DNA from: an uncultured Lachnospiraceae bacterium | Lineage (GTDB): Bacteria; Bacillota; Clostridia; Lachnospirales; Lachnospiraceae | Length of the DNA stretch: 34,461 nt | Direction of reading: 5' to 3' | Assembly: GCA_947632515.1 (NCBI GenBank) | Contig: CANRPO010000032.1 | Span: 1 to 34,461, forward strand | Shown here: positions 23,451-29,554 of the stretch, piece by piece | Layout: every line of letters starts with the position of its first letter | Numbering within the stretch: the stretch's first letter is position 1 | Notes under the pieces: generated by a model | The model's database searches: none | Told to the model about the DNA's origin: nothing | The model's input: the letters and a program-made list of their open reading frames with translations, nothing else | Made by a program: the position numbers and the translations under genes

Positions 23451-24461
23451 ATGGATAACTTAACGATCCCCAAAAATTACAAGTCCGCGCTGAATCTGTA
23501 CGACACGCAGATCGGCATCAAGACGGTCAAAGATTTCTTCCAGACACAGCTTGCGAAGGAATTACATCTGCTGCGCGTCTCCGCGCCGCTTTTCGTAGAG
23601 CCTTCCTCGGGCTTAAACGACAACTTAAACGGCGTGGAGCGCCCTGTTTCCTTCGGCATCAAAGAACAGAATGACGCGCCCGCAGAGGTAGTGCACTCTC
23701 TGGCGAAATGGAAACGCTTTGCCTTGCAGAAATACGGTTTCTCTATGGGCGAGGGCTTATACACGGACATGAGCGCCATCCGCAGAGACGAGCAGACCGA
23801 CAACATCCACTCCATCTATGTGGACCAGTGGGATTGGGAGAAGATCATCGACAGGAAAGACCGCAGCATGGACTTCCTGAAAGAGACGGTGCGCACGATC
23901 TACCGGGTGCTGCGAAAGACCGAAAAGTACATGGCGATCCAGTACGACTACATCACGGAGATCCTGCCGGAAGAAATTTTCTTTATCACCACGCAGGAAC
24001 TGGAAAATATGTTCCCCGACAACACGCCGAAGGAGCGGGAATACTACATTGCAAAGGCGAAGGGCGCAGTGTGCATCATGCAGATCGGCGATCTGTTGGA
24101 GTCCGGCGAGAAACACGACGGCCGCGCGCCTGACTACGACGACTGGAGTCTGAATGGGGACATCGTCGTGTACTATCCCGTACTGGACATCGCGCTGGAG
24201 CTGTCCTCCATGGGCATCCGCGTAGATAAGGAGTCGCTGACGAGCCAGCTTGCGAAAGCGGGCTGCCCGGAACGGGCTGCGCTGCCGTTCCAGAAAGCGA
24301 TCCTGGAAGAGAAACTGCCCTTCACCATCGGCGGCGGCATCGGCCAGTCCCGCATCTGCATGTTCTATCTGCGCAAGGCGCACATCGGGGAGGTACAGTC
24401 CTCGATCTGGCCGCCGGAGGTGACCGCCGAGGCGCAGAAGAACGGCATACAGCTATTGTAA
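23451..24461 (+). CDS. asnA: Aspartate-ammonia ligase (asparagine synthetase A)
   Basis: 336 residues, the normal length. AsnA makes asparagine from aspartate, ammonia and ATP and belongs to the class II aminoacyl-tRNA synthetase fold. Characteristic segments are LRVSAPLFVEPSSGLNDNLN, GVERPVSFGIK, EVVHSLAKWKRFALQKYGF, GEGLYTDMSAIRRDE, SIYVDQWDWEKII and the C-terminal FTIGGGIGQSRICMFYLRKA (ATP site). GAGGTTTT precedes the ATG. It is the first plus-strand gene in the window and is monocistronic, followed by a folded element with a terminator-like end. With gltBD in the same window it suggests an ammonia-assimilation theme, although they are separate transcripts. Confidence 0.97.
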   Translation: MDNLTIPKNYKSALNLYDTQIGIKTVKDFFQTQLAKELHLLRVSAPLFVEPSSGLNDNLNGVERPVSFGIKEQNDAPAEVVHSLAKWKRFALQKYGFSMGEGLYTDMSAIRRDEQTDNIHSIYVDQWDWEKIIDRKDRSMDFLKETVRTIYRVLRKTEKYMAIQYDYITEILPEEIFFITTQELENMFPDNTPKEREYYIAKAKGAVCIMQIGDLLESGEKHDGRAPDYDDWSLNGDIVVYYPVLDIALELSSMGIRVDKESLTSQLAKAGCPERAALPFQKAILEEKLPFTIGGGIGQSRICMFYLRKAHIGEVQSSIWPPEVTAEAQKNGIQLL

Positions 24462-24477
24462 AAAAGGAAACCTTAAG

Positions 24478-24592
24478 AGGGGAGTCTATCCCATATGCAG
24501 ACCCTTGGAATCCATCGGCACCGAGCGAGATTTTTTCGAGTTTAGTATTGTTATGAATGGAACCGTCTGCAGGTGAGATAGGCTCCCCTTTT
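24478..24592 (+). other. Folded 115-base element after asnA, ending in a terminator
   Basis: AGGGGAGTCTATC (24478-24490) pairs with GATAGGCTCCCCT (24577-24589) over 13 bases with one G-T pair, followed by a T-run. Inside, TGCAGAC (24496-24502) pairs with GTCTGCA (24565-24571), and TCCAT with ATGGA. The outer stem and T-run would terminate asnA. The long inner part is more than a terminator needs; it could be a small RNA or a MITE with 13-base inverted ends. I do not recognise a known RNA family. Confidence 0.55.
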
Positions 24593-24656
24593 ATCTACCT
24601 TGTTTGACCAATTAGGCAGTTTCATGGCAGGCATGGGAAAGGGCGGTCACGCAGTC

Positions 24657-24706
24657 TTGACATCTGGAGTACAAAGTGTTATCCTGTAAGTGGAGTACAA
24701 GATGTA
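24657..24706 (+). promoter_or_regulatory. Promoter of the BlaI/M56 pair with two repressor sites
   Basis: TTGACA (24657-24662), 17 bases, TATCCT (24680-24685). TGGAGTACAA occurs twice, at 24665-24674 and 24691-24700. Each copy leads into a TACA-N3-TGTA-type half-palindrome (TACA-AAG-TGTT at 24670-24680; TACA-AGA-TGTA at 24696-24706), the word pair used by BlaI/MecI repressors. One site is in the spacer and one just downstream of the -10, so a bound BlaI-like dimer pair would shut the promoter. Confidence 0.72.
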
Positions 24707-24741
24707 ATCTACCAACGGGCGAGCAGTCGACCCATCGCGAG

Positions 24742-24833
24742 GACGCTCCGGCACAAATTCCCCCGATGGCAGAAGTTAATTCCGCAGGAATTTACTTCAT
24801 GCCCCGTCGCGTATACGCTCCGGAATGGAGGAT
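24742..24833 (+). repeat. Dispersed leader-like repeat, copy A (incomplete)
   Basis: From the CACAAATTC word onward this copy matches copies B and C: GATGGC, hairpin GAAGTTAATT/AATTTACTTC, CCGTCGCGTATACGCTCCGG, ATGGAGG. Its 5' part differs: the left arm of the first hairpin is missing, and the loop segment reads GACGCTCCGG, the reverse complement of the normal loop. No gene starts right after it, so it looks inactive. Confidence 0.7.
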
Positions 24834-24834
24834 A

Positions 24835-24965
24835 GTGTGAAAAATCACACTGATGTGCTGATTTTTCACACGAGAATTTGTGCCGAAGCGTCACAAATTC
24901 CCCTGATGGCAGACGCGAATTTGAGATTCGCGTCGCCACGTCGCGTATACGCTCCGGAGTGGAGG
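24835..24965 (+). repeat. Dispersed leader-like repeat, copy B (5' UTR of the BlaI-like gene)
   Basis: In order: a perfect 13-pair hairpin GTGTGAAAAATCA (24835-24847) with TGATTTTTCACAC (24859-24871); hairpin P2 GAATTTGTG (24874-24882) with CACAAATTC (24892-24900) and loop CCGAAGCGT; hairpin P3 GACGCGAAT-TTGAG-ATTCGCGTC (24912-24934); then ACGCTCC (24949-24955), which can pair with the P2 loop except for one A-C mismatch; then GGAGG (24961-24965), the ribosome binding site of the next gene. P3 differs completely in sequence from copies A and C yet still pairs perfectly. Confidence 0.75.
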
Positions 24966-24970
24966 ATAAA

Positions 24971-25348
24971 ATGCAGCAAATATCAGATTATGAATTGGAA
25001 CTCATGAAAATTATATGGGCCAACGGCGGCACAGCTTTCTATGCGGAAATTGTCAAGGCGTTAGAGAATAAAGGAACTCCGTGGACGAAAAACACAATCA
25101 TAACATTGCTCTCGCGTCTGACTAATAAAGGGTTTTTGAAAACAAGTAAAACAGGTTTCCGCAACCAATATATTGCGGTTGTTTTAGAGACGGACTATCA
25201 GGAGACGCAGACCAAAACTCTGCTTGATAAACTCTATGAGGGCAATGCGAAGGGGCTCGTTGCCACGCTGATTCAAAAGGACTTGCTTTCCCCCGACGAT
25301 TACGAGGATTTGAGAAAACATTGGAGAGGCGGTGAAGACGACAAATGA
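24971..25348 (+). CDS. BlaI/MecI/CopY-family repressor
   Basis: 125 residues with the BlaI winged-helix pattern: ISDYELELMKIIWANGGTAF, then EIVKALENKGTPWTKNTIIT, LLSRLTNKGFLKTSKTGFRN (recognition helix and wing) and a C-terminal dimerisation part (LLDKLYEGNAKGLVATLIQK, LSPDDYEDLRKHW). The ATG at 24971 was chosen because GGAGG lies five bases upstream; the frame is open 31 codons further, but those residues are the translated repeat. It overlaps the M56 gene by four bases (ATGA). In this system the membrane protease, on sensing its signal, causes cleavage or release of the repressor. Two direct repeats in the promoter are its likely sites. The pair is AT-richer than its neighbours, suggesting acquisition by transfer. 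Confidence 0.92.
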   Translation: MQQISDYELELMKIIWANGGTAFYAEIVKALENKGTPWTKNTIITLLSRLTNKGFLKTSKTGFRNQYIAVVLETDYQETQTKTLLDKLYEGNAKGLVATLIQKDLLSPDDYEDLRKHWRGGEDDK

Positions 25349-27387
25349 ATGAACTGCTGAAAGTCGTTTTATCCCTTTCCCTTTCCGGCACGTTTCTGAT
25401 TCTCCTGCTTTTCTTGCTCCGATCCTTGTGCAGAGAGCGATTGAGCAAACGCTGGCAGTATTATATCTGGCTTGTGGCGGTCGTTCGTCTGCTTTTTCCA
25501 TTTGCGCCGGAAACAAACTTAATGGCAACGTTTTTTCAAGGGATTGACCGGGCGGCGCAACAGAGTGATCTCCTTTCCCCTGATGCGCGGCAGAGCGGTA
25601 TCGTTGATACCACCCAAGCGAACGAGATGTCAGCCGGTCAAACCGATCTGCATAGCGAGCGAACAGATCCGGCAGAATCGTCCGGTAATCTTACCAGAAA
25701 TATAGTAGCCACGGTATGGAAAAATGTCTGGCTGATCTGGCCGGTGACGGCGCTCATCCTGTTTATTCGGAAAATCACGGTTTATCAGGACTTTGTTAAA
25801 TATATTCGAGCCGGTTGCGTGGAGGTGGCAAATATTGACTTGTTGGAACGGTTTGGAAAATTGATGGAGCGTAAGCGGATCAATACTGCGGTGGAGCTAT
25901 ACACAAATACCCTGATCTCCTCTCCCATGCTGATTGGCTTTTTCCGCCCCTGTATCGTCCTCCCTACCGTCGATCTGCCGCCTGAAGATTTTGACTATAC
26001 AATCCTGCACGAACTGATTCACTTCAAACGACGGGATATGTTTTACAAGTGGCTGATACAGTTTACCGTCTGTGTACATTGGTTTAATCCGTTTGTTTAC
26101 CTGATGAGCAAAGAAATAGGCAGGATGTGTGAGCTTTCCTGCGATGAGGCTGTCATACGGAAACTTGACGCGCAGGGGCGGCGCGCCTATGGAGATACCT
26201 TGCTGAACGCCATAGGGCTTGGCGGAAGCTACAAGGATTCTCTTGTTCCTCTGACATTGAACGAAAGCGGGGAATTATTGAAAGAAAGGCTGGATGCAAT
26301 TATGAAATTTAAGGAAATCCCTAAATGGGCCATTTTGACATCCCTGTTCCTTACGGGTATGCTTGTTTGTGGTTTTCGCTTTTTGGGAGCGTATACGGCT
26401 CATCATGGGACATCTCCCAATGCCGGGGTGAATACCGTTGCTTTACGCACACATTCCGTTGACCTCATCGGCTTTCAGCAAGGGGAAGAGACAACAACCA
26501 AAGATGTTGCAATTAACATCACAGAGGACGATGTTAAAATTCAATTAAATGCGGCTGCCGACGGGAATAGCCACAGAACGCTTGAAGTAATCGATCCAAA
26601 TGGCGAAGTGGTACGAACCTATACATTTAACCAAGACGGATTTATAGCAGGAAATCAAGAGTACCTATATGGAAAGGATATGATCATGGTGACAGATGCC
26701 GTGTATCCCGGCACTTGGTATGTGCGGTTAAGCACAAATCAAACACCGGTCGAAAAAACATCTGTAACCGCAAGACTGATTGCTCCATTTGTGTGGGGGT
26801 TTGTATCCGATGCGGATGAATCGTCTGCCGGAAACGAGGTTGTATCTGATGCGGACGAATCATCTGCCGAGAGCGGGGATGATTCTCAGCTGCATGATCG
26901 GGTGTATGACAATTACAGAACCTACGAGCAAACGAAAGAGGATATTCAAAACGGCTATATCGTGAATACAGGCGTTTCCTTTTCCGAGCAGGCTATGCCA
27001 ACGGTAATAGGCGGACGGGGAACCAGCTTTTATGTAAACCATGATAACAGTATAGATATTTCAATTACTCTAAAAAATCTGATAGATGGGACCGGACATC
27101 ATTTCTGGAAACCTATTGCCGATGTATCCTTTGTAAGCCTTGAAGTATATGATCCGTCCGGCAAAGTCGCCTACTCCTTTTATGAGGAGGGAGAAGATAT
27201 ACAAAACGCGGTTGCCATAGATACAGAATTAGCCGTATATCCAGGAGAATGGCGGTATAAAATCAACTTTGCATATACTACGAACGGAACCGACCCGTCA
27301 GACATGAGAATCGCGTTAAAATACAGAACCCTATATGAGGATGACATACAATGGCTCATGGACAACAAGCTGAATAAGTCCGATTAA
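25345..27387 (+). CDS. M56-family membrane metalloprotease with duplicated extracellular beta domain (BlaR1/MecR1-like)
   Basis: 680 residues. The N-terminal half has membrane helices (about 5-27, 37-53, 122-142, 329-347) and the M56 zinc protease signature HELIH at 222-226, followed by FKRRD and ELSCDEAV, which supplies the third ligand; the protease should be active on the cytoplasmic side. In BlaR1 the C-terminus is a penicillin-binding sensor; here it is not. It has two related beta-sandwich domains: domain 1 has LEVIDPNGEVVRTYTF and AVYPGTWYVRLS, domain 2 has LEVYDPSGKVAYSFYEE and AVYPGEWRYKIN. They are joined by an acidic linker with a 13-residue tandem repeat (VSDADESSA twice). The ligand is unknown. 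Start coupled to the repressor gene by an ATGA overlap. Confidence 0.88.
   Translation: MNELLKVVLSLSLSGTFLILLLFLLRSLCRERLSKRWQYYIWLVAVVRLLFPFAPETNLMATFFQGIDRAAQQSDLLSPDARQSGIVDTTQANEMSAGQTDLHSERTDPAESSGNLTRNIVATVWKNVWLIWPVTALILFIRKITVYQDFVKYIRAGCVEVANIDLLERFGKLMERKRINTAVELYTNTLISSPMLIGFFRPCIVLPTVDLPPEDFDYTILHELIHFKRRDMFYKWLIQFTVCVHWFNPFVYLMSKEIGRMCELSCDEAVIRKLDAQGRRAYGDTLLNAIGLGGSYKDSLVPLTLNESGELLKERLDAIMKFKEIPKWAILTSLFLTGMLVCGFRFLGAYTAHHGTSPNAGVNTVALRTHSVDLIGFQQGEETTTKDVAINITEDDVKIQLNAAADGNSHRTLEVIDPNGEVVRTYTFNQDGFIAGNQEYLYGKDMIMVTDAVYPGTWYVRLSTNQTPVEKTSVTARLIAPFVWGFVSDADESSAGNEVVSDADESSAESGDDSQLHDRVYDNYRTYEQTKEDIQNGYIVNTGVSFSEQAMPTVIGGRGTSFYVNHDNSIDISITLKNLIDGTGHHFWKPIADVSFVSLEVYDPSGKVAYSFYEEGEDIQNAVAIDTELAVYPGEWRYKINFAYTTNGTDPSDMRIALKYRTLYEDDIQWLMDNKLNKSD
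26803..26880 (+). repeat. Two-copy 39-base tandem repeat within the M56 gene
   Basis: The codons for VSDADESSA occur at 26803-26829 and 26842-26868, a 39-base period, in the Ser/Asp/Glu-rich linker between the two sensor domains. The reading frame is kept, so copy number could vary without breaking the protein. Confidence 0.8.
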
Positions 27388-27414
27388 ACCATTCCGGCAT
27401 AGCATTTTCCTACA

Positions 27415-27789
27415 TCATGTAAAACTGTACGGTTTGTCCGTCTCGCGGTTTCGGTATTCGTGTTTCTCGTAATAGCCGATCAGCGTCCCATCCGCATCGC
27501 GCAGCGCCACCATATACACGTCCTTGTTTTCCTTATCGTTGTGAAAGGTATGCATGATGTTGTGGGTGGGACTTTCCGCGAACCAGTCCGCCACCCGTCT
27601 GATCTTCTCATTGGACTCCGCGCTGTGGCAGTCCAACAGGCTTTTTCCGACAAGCGAGGCACCGCCGCGTTTCGCGTACCGCTCTATGGCGGTGGGATTC
27701 ATGTAGATGATCTCATGCTCCAGGTTGCAGATCACCACCGCGCAGCGGTCCTGCTCGACGATACTCCTAAAATAAGGTGCCAGATCCAT
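27415..27789 (-). CDS. Stand-alone PAS-domain protein
   Basis: 124 residues made up of one PAS fold: IVEQDRCAVVICNLEHEIIY, MNPTAIERYAKRGGASLVGK, SLLDCHSAESNEKIRRVADW, then IMHTFHNDKENKDVYMVALR and DADGTLIGYYEKHEYR. There is no output domain, so it is either a ligand- or flavin-binding single-domain sensor or a partner of another protein. AAAGGAG lies upstream of the ATG. It is downstream of gltD on the same strand but behind the gltD terminator, so it is made by readthrough or from an unseen promoter. It converges on the M56 gene, with 27 bases between the stops and no clear terminator for either. Confidence 0.82.
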   Translation of the reverse strand: MDLAPYFRSIVEQDRCAVVICNLEHEIIYMNPTAIERYAKRGGASLVGKSLLDCHSAESNEKIRRVADWFAESPTHNIMHTFHNDKENKDVYMVALRDADGTLIGYYEKHEYRNRETDKPYSFT

Positions 27790-27811
27790 TCTGTTTTTTC
27801 TCCTTTACTCT

Positions 27812-27858
27812 GAAAAACGGAACCGCTTGAGAACACGATTTCCCGTATTTTCAAGCGG
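27812..27858 (-). terminator. Intrinsic terminator of the gltB-gltD operon
   Basis: On the minus strand CCGCTTGAAAATACG and CGTGTTCTCAAGCGG pair over about 15 positions with one mismatch and one G-T pair around a GGAAAT loop, followed by TTCCGTTTTT. It starts 17 bases after the gltD stop. Confidence 0.85.
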
Positions 27859-27875
27859 CCACTCTCCTTTTTCTT

Positions 27876-29369
27876 TTACTGAATATAGAGGTTCGTGTAG
27901 CCCATCAGGCTCTCGTCCACCTCTCTCGCACACTCCCTGCCCTGTCGGATGGCCTTGACCACAAGGGACTGTCCGGTGTGCATATCGCCCGTGACGAACA
28001 CATTCTCTACGCTGGTCTTAAAACTGCCCGCAGCAGTCTTAACGTTGGTGCGCTGGTCCAGCTCCACCTTGAAAGCGTCGGTCACATATTTCTGGCTGCC
28101 CAGGAAACCTGCCGCAATCAGCACCACCTGCGCGTCCAACACCTGTTCGGAACCGGGCACCTCCTTCATGTTCATCCGCCCGGTCGCCTGATCCTTCTCC
28201 CACGTCAGCCTGACGGTCTTCACACCTTTCAGACGGCCGCTCTTGTCTTTCAGAAATTCCTTGACCGTCGTCTCGTAGATGCGCGGATCGTGCCCGTACA
28301 GGGCGATGGCCTCCTCCTGGCCATAGTCCGTCTTACAGATCTTGGGCCACTCCGGCCAAGGGTTATTCTCCGCCCTCGTATCCGGCGCCTTCGGCATCAT
28401 CTCGATCTGGGTCACGGACTTCGCGCCGTGTCGGATGGACGTGCCTACGCAGTCGTTTCCGGTGTCGCCGCCGCCGATGATCACGACGTCTTTTCCCTTG
28501 GTGTCCACATACTGTTTATCCGCAAAGTCGGAGTTTAACAGGCTCTTGGTGTTTCTGGTCAGAAAATCCACCGCGAAGTAGATGCCCTCCGCGTCCCGCC
28601 CGGGTGCGTTTATGTCGCGCGGATTGGAAGAACCGCAGGCAAGCACAACTCTGTCGAACTCCTTGAGCAGTTTATCCGCCTTCTTATCCTTGCCGACGTC
28701 GGTGTTGGTCACGAAGGTCACGCCCTCCGCCTCCATCACTTTGATCTTGCGGTCGATGATGTGTTTCTCCAGTTTCATGTTGGGGATGCCGTACATCAAA
28801 AGGCCTCCCACTCTGTCGGAGCGCTCGAAGACGGTCACGAGATGGCCGCGTCTGTTGAGCTGGTCCGCCACCGCCAGACCGCTGGGGCCACTCCCCACCA
28901 CCGCGACGGTCTTGCCCGTGCGCACCTTGGGCGGTTTGGGCGCCGCGTAGCCCTTTGCGTAGGCGTTCTCGATGATGGCGTACTCGTTCTCCTTGGTGGA
29001 GACGGGATCGCCCGTCAGGTTGCAGGTACATGCGGCCTCGCACAGCGCAGGACACACTCTGGAAGTAAACTCCGGGAAGTTGTTCGTCTTGTGCAGTCTG
29101 TTGTACGCCTGCTGCCAGTTGCCCGTATAGACCAGATCGTTCCACTCCGGCACCAGATTGTGCAGGGGGCAGCCCGACGTCATGCCGCACAGCGTCATGC
29201 CCGACTGGCAGAACGGCACGCCGCAGTCCATACAGCGCGCGCCCTGGAGCTGCTGTTCCTCCATGGGCAGATGCTCGTGAAACTCGTTAAAATTTTTGAT
29301 CCTCTGTCTGGGCGGTACGTCCTTGGACACTTTCCGCTCATATTCCATAAATCCGGTTGGTTTTCCCAT
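27876..29369 (-). CDS. gltD: Glutamate synthase, small (beta) subunit
   Basis: About 497 residues, full length. It passes electrons from NAD(P)H through FAD and iron-sulphur clusters to GltB, which makes glutamate from glutamine and 2-oxoglutarate. Visible: N-terminal cluster cysteines RCMDCGVPFCQ, SGCPLHN and CPALCEAACTCNLTG; the FAD site VAVVGSGPSGLAVADQL; the NAD(P)H site VVIIGGGDTGNDCVGTSIRH; C-terminal FVTGDMHTGQSLVVKAIRQGR. The start at 29369 was chosen because GGAG then lies at normal distance; the frame opens 12 bases earlier with the site inside it. Unusually, 185 bases separate it from gltB, filled by a dispersed repeat that supplies this ribosome binding site. Confidence 0.96.
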   Translation of the reverse strand: MGKPTGFMEYERKVSKDVPPRQRIKNFNEFHEHLPMEEQQLQGARCMDCGVPFCQSGMTLCGMTSGCPLHNLVPEWNDLVYTGNWQQAYNRLHKTNNFPEFTSRVCPALCEAACTCNLTGDPVSTKENEYAIIENAYAKGYAAPKPPKVRTGKTVAVVGSGPSGLAVADQLNRRGHLVTVFERSDRVGGLLMYGIPNMKLEKHIIDRKIKVMEAEGVTFVTNTDVGKDKKADKLLKEFDRVVLACGSSNPRDINAPGRDAEGIYFAVDFLTRNTKSLLNSDFADKQYVDTKGKDVVIIGGGDTGNDCVGTSIRHGAKSVTQIEMMPKAPDTRAENNPWPEWPKICKTDYGQEEAIALYGHDPRIYETTVKEFLKDKSGRLKGVKTVRLTWEKDQATGRMNMKEVPGSEQVLDAQVVLIAAGFLGSQKYVTDAFKVELDQRTNVKTAAGSFKTSVENVFVTGDMHTGQSLVVKAIRQGRECAREVDESLMGYTNLYIQ

Positions 29370-29375
29370 AATAAT

Positions 29376-29534
29376 CTCCATTCCGGAGCGTTTATGCGAC
29401 GGGGCATGAAGTAAATTCCTGCTAAATTAACTTCCGCCATCAGGAGAATTTGTGACGCTCCTGCACAAATTCCCGAACGAACAAGCTTCGTTCCGTGAAA
29501 CAATCAGCGCATCAGTGTGATTTTTCACACTGAT
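29376..29534 (-). repeat. Dispersed leader-like repeat, copy C (between gltB and gltD)
   Basis: Minus-strand copy, in order: hairpin ATCAGTGTGA-AAAA-TCACACTGAT (29511-29534); a small hairpin GAACGAA/TTCGTTC not found in copy B; P2 GAATTTGTG/CACAAATTC (arms 29464-29472 and 29446-29454) with loop CAGGAGCGT; P3 GAAGTTAATT/AATTTACTTC (29408-29434); then ACGCTCC (29385-29391), an exact seven-base complement of GGAGCGT in the P2 loop; then GGAG (29376-29379), the ribosome binding site of gltD. Confidence 0.78.
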
Positions 29535-29554
29535 CTCTTCTAAACTTATCCTGA

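Noticed and set aside
24825..25007. A 60-codon plus-strand frame through repeat copy B, and the 31-codon upstream extension of the BlaI-like gene
   Set aside because: Both are translations of the repeat. The same residues (such as PLMADANL and YAPEW) appear when copy C is translated, and the true start has its own GGAGG.
29195..29503. A 102-codon minus-strand frame spanning the repeat and the start of gltD
   Set aside because: Half is translated repeat and the other half is gltD in the wrong frame.
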